A stretch of DNA of 64,000 bases from Pseudomonas sp. LS.1a (GCF_022533585.1 NZ_CP092827.1:4992001-5056000), one strand, 5' to 3'; numbered from the stretch's first letter, positions 29,537-38,298 are shown. Notes: a model not told the origin generated them from the letters alone. Numbers and translations: made by a program.

Positions 29537-30451
29537 ATGCCGTTGCCGCTGATCTACCACGAAGACTACAGCCCGGAGTTCCCCGCCGAACACCGCTTTC
29601 CCATGGACAAGTTCCGCCTGCTGCACGACCACTTGATCGACAGCGGGCTGACCACCGACCAGGCCCTGCTGCGCCCGGACATCTGCCCCAACGACATCCT
29701 CGCCCTGGCCCACGACCGCAGCTACATCGAGCGCTACATGAACGGCGACCTGTCGCGCGAGGACCAGCGTCGCCTCGGTCTGCCCTGGAGCGAGGCCCTG
29801 GCCCGGCGTACCGTGCGCGCCGTAGGCGGCTCGCTGCTGAGCGCCGAGATGGCGCTGCAGCACGGCATCGCCTGCCACCTTGCCGGTGGCACTCACCACG
29901 CCCATTACGATCATCCTGCCGGCTTCTGCATCTTCAACGACCTGGCCGTGATCAGCCGCTACCTGCTGGAGGCTGGCCGGGTCCACCGGGTGCTGATCTT
30001 CGACTGCGATGTGCATCAGGGTGACGGCACCGCGCGCATCCTGCACGACACACCAGACGCCATCACTGTGTCGCTGCACTGTGAACAGAACTTCCCGGCG
30101 CGCAAGGCGCAAAGCGATTGGGACATCCCCCTGCCCCGCGGCATGGGCGACATGGCCTATCTGAAGGTGGTGGACGACGCCCTTAACTACCTGCTGCCGC
30201 TCTATCGACCCGACCTGGTGCTGTATGACGCCGGGGTCGATGTGCACAAGGACGACGCCCTGGGCTATCTGCAATTGACCGATGCAGGCGTTGCCGCCCG
30301 TGACGAGGCGGTGCTGCGCCACTGCCTGGGCCGCGACATCCCGGTGGTGGGCGTGATCGGCGGTGGCTACAGCAAGGACCGCGCAGCCCTGGCCAGGCGC
30401 CACGGCATCCTTCATCACAGCGCGGCACGCGTCATCGGTTGTTCACAATGA
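29537..30451 (+). CDS. Histone-deacetylase-family amidohydrolase
   Basis: 304 residues. Zinc-dependent deacetylase fold (class II/IV, AcuC/acetylpolyamine type): GGTHHAHYDHPAGFCIFND with the catalytic His pair near residues 115-135, FDCDVHQGDGTA with the zinc-binding Asp and His, LYDAGVDVHKDD with the second Asp, and GGGYSKD with the catalytic Tyr. All key residues are present. The ATG at 29537 is chosen because the family start is PLPLIYHEDY; it has no good ribosome-binding site, and an ATG at 29498 is an alternative. Substrate unknown, perhaps acetyl-lysine or acetylpolyamines. Confidence 0.92.
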   Translation: MPLPLIYHEDYSPEFPAEHRFPMDKFRLLHDHLIDSGLTTDQALLRPDICPNDILALAHDRSYIERYMNGDLSREDQRRLGLPWSEALARRTVRAVGGSLLSAEMALQHGIACHLAGGTHHAHYDHPAGFCIFNDLAVISRYLLEAGRVHRVLIFDCDVHQGDGTARILHDTPDAITVSLHCEQNFPARKAQSDWDIPLPRGMGDMAYLKVVDDALNYLLPLYRPDLVLYDAGVDVHKDDALGYLQLTDAGVAARDEAVLRHCLGRDIPVVGVIGGGYSKDRAALARRHGILHHSAARVIGCSQ

Positions 30452-30599
30452 CTGTGGAACCGCTTGTGGATAACCTGCGGGAAAGGCGTTGCAGCCCTTT
30501 ACAGGCAAGGCCTGCAGAACACTGATCATTTTTTGAGCAGTGCTTCCACAGGCCGCGCTGCGCTAGAATGCGCCTCTTTTCCACAGCCTGCTGCCCACC

Positions 30600-31841
30600 A
30601 TGTCTGATCTGAGCCCCGCCTCCCCTCCCCTCGCTGTCGTCATCGGCGGCGGCCCAGCCGGCCTGATGGCCGCCGAAGCACTGGCCCAGGCGGGCCTGGC
30701 GGTCGAGGTGTTCGATGCCATGCCTTCGGTGGGCCGCAAGTTCCTGCTGGCAGGTGTCGGAGGCATGAACATCACCCATTCAGAGCCCTACCCGGCGTTC
30801 GTCAGCCGCTATGCCGAGCGCCAGGGCGAAATTGCTGCGCTGCTGCGCGACTTCGATGCCGACGCCTTGCGCCAGTGGATTCACGGCCTGGGCATCGAAA
30901 CCTTCGTCGGCACTTCGGGCAGGGTGTTCCCCACCGACATGAAAGCCGCGCCACTGCTGCGCGCCTGGCTCAAGCGCCTGCGCGACGGCGGGGTAGTTAT
31001 CCACACCCGTCACCGCTGGTTGGGCTGGAACAGCGAGGGGGCATTGCGGATTGCTTATCCACAGGGCGAGCGGCTGGTGAAGGCCGCCGCAGTGGTGCTG
31101 GCGCTGGGTGGCGGCAGTTGGGCGCGACTGGGTTCGGACGGGAGCTGGCAGCCGTTGCTGGCCGAACGGACTGTGGATATTTCGCCCTTGCAGCCCAGCA
31201 ACTGCGGTTTTGAAGTGGCAGGCTGGAGCACGCTGCTCAGGGACAAGTTCGCCGGTGCGCCGTTGAAGAACATTGCCCTCAGCGTTCCCGGCAGCGCGCC
31301 GCGCAAGGGCGAGTTCATCCTCACCGCGCAGGGTGTGGAAGGCAGCCTGGTGTATGCCTGGTCAGCACCGGTGCGCGAGGCCATCAACCGTGAGGGCCAC
31401 GGGGTGTTGCTGCTCGACCTGTTGCCGGACAAGCCTGTGGACAAGATTGCCCAGGCGCTGGCCAAGCCACGGGGTTCGCGCTCCATGGCCAAGCACCTGC
31501 ACAGCCAGTTGGGTATCGATGGGGTCAAGGCGGCGCTGTTGCGTGAGCTGACCGATCAGGCGACCTTTGCCGACCCTGATGCCTTGGCGAGGGCGATCAA
31601 GGCATTGCCGATCACGCTGGTGCGCACACGGCCGCTGGATGAAGCGATCAGCAGCGCGGGTGGGGTGCGTTTCGAGGCGTTGGATGAGGGCTTGATGGTC
31701 AAGGGCATGCCGGGGGTGTTCTGTGCCGGCGAGATGCTGGACTGGGAGGCGCCGACCGGGGGGTATCTGCTGACGGCGTGCTTTGCCAGCGGCTTGCGGG
31801 CCGGGCGGGCGGCGGCGGATTGGCTCAAATCCCAAGGCTGA
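30600..31841 (+). CDS. Flavoprotein of the HI0933/YhiN family (TIGR03862-like)
   Basis: 413 residues. The FAD-binding Rossmann motif VVIGGGPAGLMAAEALAQAG is at about residues 14-33 and RKFLLAGVGGMNITHSEPY follows. The second part has the family ending GGVRFEALDEGLMVKGMPGV, then FCAGEMLDWEAPTGGYLLT with the C-terminal dinucleotide contact. The family is widespread and its reaction is still unclear. The ATG at 30600 directly follows CCACC, so the ribosome-binding site is poor. Late codons use more G and T at the third position than its neighbours. Confidence 0.9.
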   Translation: MSDLSPASPPLAVVIGGGPAGLMAAEALAQAGLAVEVFDAMPSVGRKFLLAGVGGMNITHSEPYPAFVSRYAERQGEIAALLRDFDADALRQWIHGLGIETFVGTSGRVFPTDMKAAPLLRAWLKRLRDGGVVIHTRHRWLGWNSEGALRIAYPQGERLVKAAAVVLALGGGSWARLGSDGSWQPLLAERTVDISPLQPSNCGFEVAGWSTLLRDKFAGAPLKNIALSVPGSAPRKGEFILTAQGVEGSLVYAWSAPVREAINREGHGVLLLDLLPDKPVDKIAQALAKPRGSRSMAKHLHSQLGIDGVKAALLRELTDQATFADPDALARAIKALPITLVRTRPLDEAISSAGGVRFEALDEGLMVKGMPGVFCAGEMLDWEAPTGGYLLTACFASGLRAGRAAADWLKSQG

Positions 31842-31851
31842 CACCGTCCGC

Positions 31852-31938
31852 CTGTGGGAGCGGGTTTACCCGCGAACACGGGCGAAGCCCGTGCCAGACA
31901 CCGCGTCGCATTCTTCGCGGGTAAACCCGCTCCCACAG
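31852..31938. repeat. Paired REP palindromes between the flavoprotein gene and rhlE
   Basis: CTGTGGGAGCGGGTTTACCC at 31852 onward, a central ACGGGCGAAGCCCGT hairpin, and the inverted unit ending CCCGCTCCCACAG at 31938. It lies between convergent genes. Confidence 0.88.
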
Positions 31939-31958
31939 AGACCGCGTAGACCGCAAAT

Positions 31959-33290
31959 CTACGGCTTACGCTTGCGCGCCCCACCATTGAAACTAGGCAC
32001 CTTGCGCACCGCCTTCACCGCCGGCTCCGCACTGCCTGATTCAGCACTGTCCATCCAGCGCCCCAACCCGCGCTTGGCGCTGTTTTCTTTCGGCTTCTTG
32101 GGCTTCTTCGGCTTCTTGATCACCTGGCCACTGGCGTCGGTCATCGGCACGCGGTGGTCAGGGATGAAATCCGGCTCTTCATGACGCGGCAAGGTTTGCC
32201 GGGTAAGCACTTCGATCGCCGCCAGCAACTGCACTTCATCCGCACACACCAGCGAAATGGCCTCGCCCTTGTTGCCCGCCCGCCCGGTACGCCCGATGCG
32301 GTGCACGTAATCCTCGGCAACGATCGGCAGGTCAAGGTTGACCACCAGCGGCAAGTCATCGATATCCAGGCCGCGGGCCGCCACATCGGTTGCCACCAGC
32401 ACCTGGATTTCGCGGGCCTTGAAGCTGTCCAGCGCACGCTGACGGGTGGCTTGCGGGCGGTCACCGTGGATGCCGTCGGCATTCACACCCTCGGCCAGCA
32501 AGCGCTCCACCAGTTGGTCCACACCATTGCGAGTCTTGGCGAATACCAGCACCTGCTTCCAGCGTTGCTTGCGCAGCAGGTGGCAGAACAGGTCGACCTT
32601 GCGCTTTTTATCCACAGGCACCAGCCACTGTTTGACGCTGGTGGCCGTGGCATTGCGCGGGCTGACTTCGATGCTCAGCGGGTCATTCAGGGCCAGCCCC
32701 GCCAGCATGCGGATCTGGTCGGAGAACGTGGCGGAGAACAGCAACGTCTGGCGCTTGCGTGGCAGCGCGGCGTACACCGACTGCAGCTCTTCGGCAAAGC
32801 CCAGGTCAAGCATGCGGTCGGCTTCGTCCAGCACCAGGGTCTGTACCTGGTTGAACTTCACGGCGTTCTGCCGGAACAGGTCGAGCAAGCGCCCCGGGGT
32901 GGCCACCAGCAGGTCGACACCACGGCGCAGGCGCATCATCTGCGGGTTGATGCTGACCCCGCCATACACCGCGTAGGTGCTCAGCGGCAGGTTCTCGGCA
33001 TACTCGCGCACGTTGTTGTGCACCTGCTCGGCCAGCTCACGGGTGGGCACCAGCACCAGCGCGCGGATCGAGTTGCTGGCCACCTTCTCGCCTTCCAGCG
33101 CCAGGCGCTGCAGCACGGGCAGGGCAAAGCCCGCGGTCTTGCCGGTGCCGGTCTGGGCCGCGGCCATCAGGTCGCGGCCGGCCAGCACGGCGGGGATGGC
33201 CTTGGCCTGCACCGGGGTCGGGGTGGTGTAGTCCAGTTGCTGCAGGGTGCGCAGCAGCGGTTCGATCAGGCCGAGTTTGGCGAAATTCAT
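31959..33290 (-). CDS. rhlE: DEAD-box RNA helicase RhlE
   Basis: 443 residues. Two RecA-like domains with all DEAD-box motifs: Q motif (PTPVQAKAIP), I AAQTGTGKT near residues 44-52, Ia PTRELAEQV, II DEADRMLD near 155, III SAT, IV LVFAKT, V ATDVAARGLDI, VI HRIGRTGR. The tail is basic and Lys/Pro-rich (KKPKKPKKPKENSAKRG), typical of RhlE-type proteins active in ribosome maturation and cold adaptation. The ATG at 33290 begins MNFAKLGLIEPLLR. Single gene. Confidence 0.94.
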   Translation of the reverse strand: MNFAKLGLIEPLLRTLQQLDYTTPTPVQAKAIPAVLAGRDLMAAAQTGTGKTAGFALPVLQRLALEGEKVASNSIRALVLVPTRELAEQVHNNVREYAENLPLSTYAVYGGVSINPQMMRLRRGVDLLVATPGRLLDLFRQNAVKFNQVQTLVLDEADRMLDLGFAEELQSVYAALPRKRQTLLFSATFSDQIRMLAGLALNDPLSIEVSPRNATATSVKQWLVPVDKKRKVDLFCHLLRKQRWKQVLVFAKTRNGVDQLVERLLAEGVNADGIHGDRPQATRQRALDSFKAREIQVLVATDVAARGLDIDDLPLVVNLDLPIVAEDYVHRIGRTGRAGNKGEAISLVCADEVQLLAAIEVLTRQTLPRHEEPDFIPDHRVPMTDASGQVIKKPKKPKKPKENSAKRGLGRWMDSAESGSAEPAVKAVRKVPSFNGGARKRKP

Positions 33291-33345
33291 GGCAATACCG
33301 TCAGGGGGTTCAGCGAAGGCGGCAAGTTTACCGCATCGCCCCTGC

Positions 33346-34266
33346 CTACTTGCAGATTTCGCCTTTCAACGGCTGCGCCGGCTCAGGTGCCTTGCGCCAC
33401 TGCGGCAGGCCGATCAGCACCACCGCGCCGATGATCACCGCCATGGCCACACACTCTTCGGCACCAATCTGCTCACCGGCAAAGACGATGCCCAGCAGCA
33501 CGGCAACCGCCGGGTTGACGTAGGCATAGCTGGTGGCGGCTGCCGGGCGCACGTGCTTGAGCAAGTACATGTAGGCACTGAACGCCAGGATCGAACCGAA
33601 CAACACCAGATAGACCAGCGCGCCCCAGCCGGCAGCGGTCGGCATCTGTGTCATGCGCTCGCCAGACAGCACACTGCCAAGCAACAGCACGGCGCCGCCG
33701 ACCAGCATTTCCGCGGCGCTGGCCATGGGCCCCTGGGGCAGCGGCAAGGTCTTGCTCCACACCGAGCCGAATGCCCATGACGCCGCCGCAAAAATGATCA
33801 GCGCCGCGCCAATCGGGCTTGCCTGCAGGTTGGAGCCCAGGTTCAGCAGGCCGATGCCCACCAGCCCGAGGGCGATCCCCGCCCACTCCAGCTTCGAATT
33901 GCGATGCCCGAACAACAGGCCGAACAGCAAGGTGAAGAGCGGCACCGTCGCCACCGCCAGCGCCGCCACGCCCGAAGCTACGCCAGCATGCTCGGCCACG
34001 GTCACGCCACCGTTGCCACAGCTGAGCAGCAGAAAACCGATCGCCCCCGCCGCCCGCCACTGCGTCCAGGTCGGCGCCGGCACACCGCGCCAGCGCAAGA
34101 AGCCATACAGCAGGCCACCGGCAATCAGGAAGCGCACCCCGGCCATGAGCATCGGTGGCCAGCTCTCGACGCCAATGCGAATGAACAGGTAGGTGGAGCC
34201 CCAGACCAGGTACAAGGCCAGGAAAGCGCCAATGAGCAATAACGGGAAGCGACGGGAGGCAGGCAT
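33346..34266 (-). CDS. yedA: EamA/DMT-family transporter, YedA-like
   Basis: 306 residues from the ATG at 34266 (MPASRRFPLL). Ten hydrophobic helices in two EamA halves; the N-terminal half begins with ALYLVWGSTYLFIRIGVESW and the second half ends PQWRKAPEPAQPLKG. The inward-facing PPxxAGxRF-like motif PPMLMAGVRFLIAGG is family-typical. Drug/metabolite exporters of this kind move amino acids or metabolites; substrate unknown. It is divergent from an Lrp-type regulator with overlapping palindromes between them, so amino-acid efflux under Lrp control is plausible. Confidence 0.9.
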   Translation of the reverse strand: MPASRRFPLLLIGAFLALYLVWGSTYLFIRIGVESWPPMLMAGVRFLIAGGLLYGFLRWRGVPAPTWTQWRAAGAIGFLLLSCGNGGVTVAEHAGVASGVAALAVATVPLFTLLFGLLFGHRNSKLEWAGIALGLVGIGLLNLGSNLQASPIGAALIIFAAASWAFGSVWSKTLPLPQGPMASAAEMLVGGAVLLLGSVLSGERMTQMPTAAGWGALVYLVLFGSILAFSAYMYLLKHVRPAAATSYAYVNPAVAVLLGIVFAGEQIGAEECVAMAVIIGAVVLIGLPQWRKAPEPAQPLKGEICK

Positions 34267-34316
34267 GGGAAACACTCGAAATCCGTTTACGGGTGGCTTA
34301 GTTTAGAAAGGCCACC

Positions 34317-34331
34317 GTTTAAACTTAAGTT
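34317..34331. promoter_or_regulatory. Overlapping AT-rich palindromes between yedA and the Lrp gene
   Basis: GTTTAAAC (34317-34324) and AACTTAAGTT (34322-34331) are both perfect palindromes and overlap by three bases. They lie in the 154-base divergent region and are a likely site for the adjacent Lrp-type regulator. Confidence 0.5.
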
Positions 34332-34420
34332 ACAAAACAGCTTTAAATCACCCCTACACTTTGCATTGCGTGGTTATTCGGGTGTTTTTCAAGCGAATCG
34401 AAACCAGGCAGGAATAATCC

Positions 34421-34870
34421 ATGGACAAGTACGACCGCATGCTGCTCGCTGCCCTGCTCGACAATGGCCGCGCCACCTTCGCGCAACTGGCGCGCCAGGT
34501 GAACCTGTCGGCGCCGGCAGTGGCCGAGCGGGTGGCCAAACTCGAGGCCAGCGGGGTCATCACCGGCTACCAGGCCAAAGTCGACATGAGCAAGATCGGC
34601 CTGCCGATCCAGTGCGTGATCGAACTGCGCCTGGCCAGTCATGGCAATCAGCAGGCCTACGAAGCGTTGACCCAGATCCCCCAGTTGACCGAATGCCACC
34701 GGGTGACCGGTGACCCCTGCGTCATCATGCAGGCAGCGGTGGGTTCGATGCCCGAGCTGGAAGAGCTGATCAACCGGGTAGCGCAGTTCGGCTTCAGCAA
34801 GACCTCGATCATTCTCTCCAGCGCCGTGGAGCGGCGGGTGCCGCTCGCGCAGCTGGAGAAGAAGCCCTAA
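34421..34870 (+). CDS. Lrp/AsnC-family transcriptional regulator
   Basis: 149 residues. N-terminal HTH (YDRMLLAALLDNGRATFAQL, then ARQVNLSAPAVAERVAKLEA) and C-terminal RAM/AsnC ligand-binding domain (CHRVTGDPCVIMQAAVGSMP). Such proteins sense amino acids and form octamers or hexadecamers. The ATG at 34421 follows GCAGGAATAATCC. It is divergent from the YedA-like exporter, a common regulator-exporter pair. Its stop (34868-34870) overlaps the stop of the convergent exonuclease gene (34867-34869). Confidence 0.93.
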   Translation: MDKYDRMLLAALLDNGRATFAQLARQVNLSAPAVAERVAKLEASGVITGYQAKVDMSKIGLPIQCVIELRLASHGNQQAYEALTQIPQLTECHRVTGDPCVIMQAAVGSMPELEELINRVAQFGFSKTSIILSSAVERRVPLAQLEKKP

Positions 34871-35472
34871 CAGTATCTGGCCAGGGTTTCACGAACCTTC
34901 GCGGCAGGTGTTTTCTGCAAACGGCAGAGCAGGTCGTGCGAGAGTTGCTGGACTCCGTGGCTCTGGCGCAGCACGCCAGCCAGGTGTTGCAGCAGGTTGG
35001 CGGCCATTTCGGCATCGGCCATGGCCCGGTGCGCGGTACCGGTATCCGGCAGCCCGGCCCAGCGGGTCAGGGTGCCCAGCTTGTGGTTCGGTGCCGCCGG
35101 CAGCAAGCGCCGAGACAGCAGCAGGGAACAGGCGAAGGCCTGGCTGCGGCTACGGCCGATGCGGCTCAGCTCGTAGTCCCAGAACTTCTGGTCGAAGGCG
35201 GCGTTGTGTGCCAGTAGCGGGGTGCCACCGACGAAATCGGCCACTTCGTTCATCACTTTGTCCACCGGCGGCGCACTGCGCAGCATGGCGGTGGTGATGC
35301 CAGTCAGCCCGGCGACGAAGGCCGGTACCGGCACCCCGGCGTTCATAAGGCTCTGGTAGCGCTCGACGATGCGCCCGCCCTCCAGCACCACCACCGCCAC
35401 CTCGGTGGCGCGGCAGCCGGCGCCGGGGCTGATGCCTGTGGTTTCAAAGTCGATGACAGCGATACGTTCCAT
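34867..35472 (-). CDS. DEDD-family 3'-5' exonuclease (DnaQ-like)
   Basis: 201 residues. RNase T / DnaQ-type exonuclease: Exo I VIDFETTGISPGAG near residues 6-19, Exo II LLAHNAAFDQKFWDYE near 88-105, Exo III HRAMADAEMAANLL near 148-162, with the His typical of the DEDDh subgroup. It is not fused to a polymerase or UvrC-like domain. It begins eight bases after the NYN-domain gene, so the two form an operon. Substrate unknown; proofreading-like DNA trimming or RNA trimming are both possible. Confidence 0.92.
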   Translation of the reverse strand: MERIAVIDFETTGISPGAGCRATEVAVVVLEGGRIVERYQSLMNAGVPVPAFVAGLTGITTAMLRSAPPVDKVMNEVADFVGGTPLLAHNAAFDQKFWDYELSRIGRSRSQAFACSLLLSRRLLPAAPNHKLGTLTRWAGLPDTGTAHRAMADAEMAANLLQHLAGVLRQSHGVQQLSHDLLCRLQKTPAAKVRETLARYC

Positions 35473-35480
35473 GAAAAATC

Positions 35481-35960
35481 TCAGTGTTTGAGCAACAGCG
35501 CACCCTCGATGGGCACATAGCGGGTGGCAGCACGGATCAGCGACAGTGCGGTAAGCCCGGGCACACCATATACCACTGCCTCGGTGCCATGGCGCTGGAT
35601 CACCCGCTCCAGCAGCAGGTCGAAATCACCATCGCCAGAGGCCAGTACCACCTGGTCGACGCGGCTGGCTGCGTCAATCACATCCAGGGTAATGCCCACG
35701 TCCCAGTCACCCTTGGCCGAGCCATCGCTGCGCTGGATGAAAGGCTTGAGCCGCACATCGAAACCGAGGTTGCGCAAGATCTGCTGGAACTGTTGCTGCT
35801 TGCTGTCGCCACGGTCGATGGCATAGGCCACGGCCTCGACGATCTGGCCTTCGCGGCTGACATCGGCCCACAGGGCGGTGTAGTTGAAATGGCAACCGTG
35901 GGCCTGGCGCACGGTGTAGTAGAGGTTCTGCACATCGGCGAACAGCGCGATCTTTTTCAC
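35481..35960 (-). CDS. NYN-domain protein (LabA/DUF88-like putative RNase)
   Basis: 159 residues. A PIN-like NYN domain: first metal Asp in ALFADVQNLYY near residue 8, GDWDVGITLDVID near 85-97, and VVLASGDGDFDLLLERVIQR near 104-123 with the acidic cluster. The full metal-binding set is present, so an active nuclease is likely. LabA/DUF88 proteins are thought to act on RNA; direct evidence is limited. It is the first gene of a two-gene unit with the DEDD exonuclease. Confidence 0.9.
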   Translation of the reverse strand: MKKIALFADVQNLYYTVRQAHGCHFNYTALWADVSREGQIVEAVAYAIDRGDSKQQQFQQILRNLGFDVRLKPFIQRSDGSAKGDWDVGITLDVIDAASRVDQVVLASGDGDFDLLLERVIQRHGTEAVVYGVPGLTALSLIRAATRYVPIEGALLLKH

Positions 35961-36006
35961 CTGGGAACCCCTTGGTCGGCCTGGAATGCAGGGGTTGCTG
36001 CGCAGC

Positions 36007-36081
36007 CCTTCGCGGGCACGCCCGCTCCCACAGGTTCAGCGTCGCGCGGTACTTGTGGGAGCGGGCGTGCCCGCGAAGGGG
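36007..36081. repeat. Paired REP palindromes upstream of the NYN gene
   Basis: CTTCGCGGGCACGCCCGCTC at 36008 onward and the inverted unit ending GCCCGCGAAGG near 36080; inner palindrome GCGGGCACGCCCGC, the GC-richer REP variant. Confidence 0.85.
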
Positions 36082-36122
36082 CGCAAAGCGCCCCCAAAAC
36101 TGCCAGCAGTATGCCAGACCTG

Positions 36123-36878
36123 TCAGACGTACGAATCGTCGTCCGAGAAGAACCCGCCATCATCGCTGCCATAATCGCTGTCGGCATAACCACCCTGGTC
36201 ACTGCCCCAACCACCATTGTCAGCCACCTGCTGCTGCGCCCCCGAGTCGTTCCAGCCACCGCTGTCACTGGCCGGCGCCGGCTCTTCCTTGATCACCTCG
36301 ACCACCTCCTCCGGCTGCGAGTTGTGGTTGAACAGGCTGCTGATGCCCTGCGCCAGCAACACGCCACCCGCCACACCGGCCGCAGTCTGCATCGCGCCAC
36401 CGAGGAAGCTGCTGGCACCACTGCGTGCCGGCGCAGCGCCGAAGCCAGGCTGCTGCGCTTGCGGCTGGGAAAAGCCCGGCGCCGACGGCTCACGCCAGCC
36501 ACCAGCAGATGCCACGGGGGCTGCAGCGGGACGCTGCGGTTGCACGGCCGGGGCAGCATTGCGCCCAGCCGATCCAAAGATGCTGGACAGGAAACCACCA
36601 CCGCCATTGCTCGGCGCGCTACCAGCACGGGCGGCCTCGGCCTGGGCACGGGCCTGCTTCAGTTCGGCTTCCAGTTGCTTGTTCTGCTCGTCGAGGCGCT
36701 TGATCGCCGCCTCCTGCACCAGGATCGCCTGGGCCATGTAATAAGGCGCCGCCGGCTGCTGACGCACATGTTCCTCGATGCATGCCTGAGCCTGCGCATC
36801 ACGTGGCTGGCTCGGGTCCTCGGCTTGCTTGAGGCGGCCGAACAGGCCGTCGATCAGGGTTTGTTCTTCAGTATTCAT
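36123..36878 (-). CDS. DUF2076-family protein
   Basis: 251 residues from the ATG at 36878 (MNTEEQTLIDGLFGRLKQAE). The N-terminal ~80 residues match the DUF2076 type: acidic helical start, PAAPYYMAQAILVQEAAIKR and a coiled coil (LDEQNKQLEAELKQARAQAE). A Gly/Ser/Pro-rich linker, a short hydrophobic glycine-rich helix (GAMQTAAGVAGGVLLAQGIS) and a very acidic tail rich in Asp, Gly and Tyr follow. It is probably a periplasmic or membrane-associated protein, but there is no signal peptide. Function unknown. Confidence 0.85.
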   Translation of the reverse strand: MNTEEQTLIDGLFGRLKQAEDPSQPRDAQAQACIEEHVRQQPAAPYYMAQAILVQEAAIKRLDEQNKQLEAELKQARAQAEAARAGSAPSNGGGGFLSSIFGSAGRNAAPAVQPQRPAAAPVASAGGWREPSAPGFSQPQAQQPGFGAAPARSGASSFLGGAMQTAAGVAGGVLLAQGISSLFNHNSQPEEVVEVIKEEPAPASDSGGWNDSGAQQQVADNGGWGSDQGGYADSDYGSDDGGFFSDDDSYV

Positions 36879-37044
36879 GGGCGACCTCGTGGGGTAGCGG
36901 GACAACGGACAGCGTCAAAGATGGGGCGTACAGGCGTGGGATTCAATCACCGGCGGCGTGAAACTTTTTTCAGCAAATGACAGCCCCAAGCCTGCTTTGG
37001 GCTAAAGTTAGGCCCCTGTTTTTACTGCCATGCGATGTTGACTG

Positions 37045-37701
37045 ATGAATCCGCTGAGCGTTCTGCGCGACTCCCTGTACTTCTTCCGCCGCCACCTGCC
37101 GAACATCCTCCAGCTGTGCCTGCCGCTGGTGGTGCTGGAAGCCCTGGTCACCCAACTGCTGTACCGCCAACTGGGTGACCAGGCATCGCCAGCCTACGGC
37201 ATGCTGGTCAGCCTGCTGTTCTACCCGCTGTACAGCGCCGCGCTGATCCTGTACCTGGACACCCGCAGCAACGGCCAGGACATCGCCAAGCGCAACCTGT
37301 TCGCCCGCGCCGTGCAACTGTGGCCGCAACTGGCCCTGCTGATCCTGATCAGCTCGCTGCTGATCATGGCCGGCCTGGCGCTGTTCATCTTCCCGGGCGT
37401 GTGGATCATGATCAACCTGGTGTTCGCCGAGTACCTGCTGGTACTGCGCGGCCGGCCGGTAGTGCAGTCGATGCGCGACAGTGCCAGCATGACCACGGGG
37501 CATTTCATGCGCATCATGATTTGCGTGGTCGGCGTACTGGCACCGATCTGGCTGATCGACGGGCTGCTGCTGATGGCCTTCCCCGAACCGTCGCCCGGCA
37601 TGGAGTTGGTCATGGACAGCCTCAGCGGTTTCCTGCAACTGTTCAGCACCGTGGTGCTGTACCGCCTGTTCATGCTGCTGGAAGGTGAGGCCAGCGCCTG
37701 A
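37045..37701 (+). CDS. yciC: YciC-family inner membrane protein
   Basis: 218 residues with five or six hydrophobic segments (for example LPNILQLCLPLVVLEALVTQ and LALLILISSLLIMAGLALFI). The family segment GVWIMINLVFAEYLLVLRGR followed by VVQSMRDSASMTTGHFMRI matches YciC-type proteins of unknown function. The ATG at 37045 follows TTGACTG with no strong ribosome-binding site. It stands between a DUF2076 gene (divergent) and a small hypothetical gene downstream. Confidence 0.82.
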   Translation: MNPLSVLRDSLYFFRRHLPNILQLCLPLVVLEALVTQLLYRQLGDQASPAYGMLVSLLFYPLYSAALILYLDTRSNGQDIAKRNLFARAVQLWPQLALLILISSLLIMAGLALFIFPGVWIMINLVFAEYLLVLRGRPVVQSMRDSASMTTGHFMRIMICVVGVLAPIWLIDGLLLMAFPEPSPGMELVMDSLSGFLQLFSTVVLYRLFMLLEGEASA

Positions 37702-37788
37702 GGTTACCGGGGAAAGTCTTCGATCTGCCTGGCTGCCGAGCGCTGGCATTAGGGTGCACAACCTTCAATGCCATTCAAGGAGAGCACC

Positions 37789-38280
37789 ATGGACGAAGAC
37801 ATTCAGGCGGTATTCGCCAGGTCTTTTCGTGGCAGGCTGTACATGCGCGCAATCGACTACGACATTCCCCTGCGTCTGAGCCGCAGCACGGACAAATTCA
37901 ATTGGGGCTTCACCCCTGAGGATGACTGGTTGCAGGCGGGTGGGCGGCAAGACTCGCCGGTGATGGACTTTCATTACCACTCGCGCACCGACGATCGCCT
38001 GCACTACCACATCAGCATTCCCGGGCGCCCTAAGGCCAAGAAACTGGGCATCAGCCGCAATGGCTACCTCGGTTTCTACTGGCATGCCGAAGTCACCGAT
38101 TACTGGAAGATCGAACCGCTGCATCTGAGCGATGAAGGGCTGGTCTGCCATCTGCGCGACCACCGCGGTTATCGGGTTGGTGCCATCACGGATACCCCCC
38201 ACAAGAGCGGCGACTGGGTGGCCTTGCTCAATGTCGAGGAAGGTGACGTGCTGACCTTCCTGCTCAAACCGCTCGGTTGA
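37789..38280 (+). CDS. Conserved-looking hypothetical protein (163 residues)
   Basis: 163 residues from the ATG at 37789, which has a strong AAGGAGAG site; an ATG at 37768 lacks one. The sequence has alternating polar and aromatic strands (FHYHSRTDDRLHYHISIPGR; LGFYWHAEVTDYWKIEPLHL) and an even spread of His, Trp and Tyr, suggesting a soluble beta-rich fold. No family or catalytic motif is recognised. Codon use is like the neighbours. It converges on hrpB with an 18-base gap. Confidence 0.75.
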   Translation: MDEDIQAVFARSFRGRLYMRAIDYDIPLRLSRSTDKFNWGFTPEDDWLQAGGRQDSPVMDFHYHSRTDDRLHYHISIPGRPKAKKLGISRNGYLGFYWHAEVTDYWKIEPLHLSDEGLVCHLRDHRGYRVGAITDTPHKSGDWVALLNVEEGDVLTFLLKPLG

Positions 38281-38298
38281 GCGGGTACTCCAACACGG

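Noticed and set aside
30465-30473. A perfect DnaA box (TGTGGATAA)
   Set aside because: A single site with no second box, no AT-rich unwinding region and no dnaA or dnaN nearby. Not an origin.
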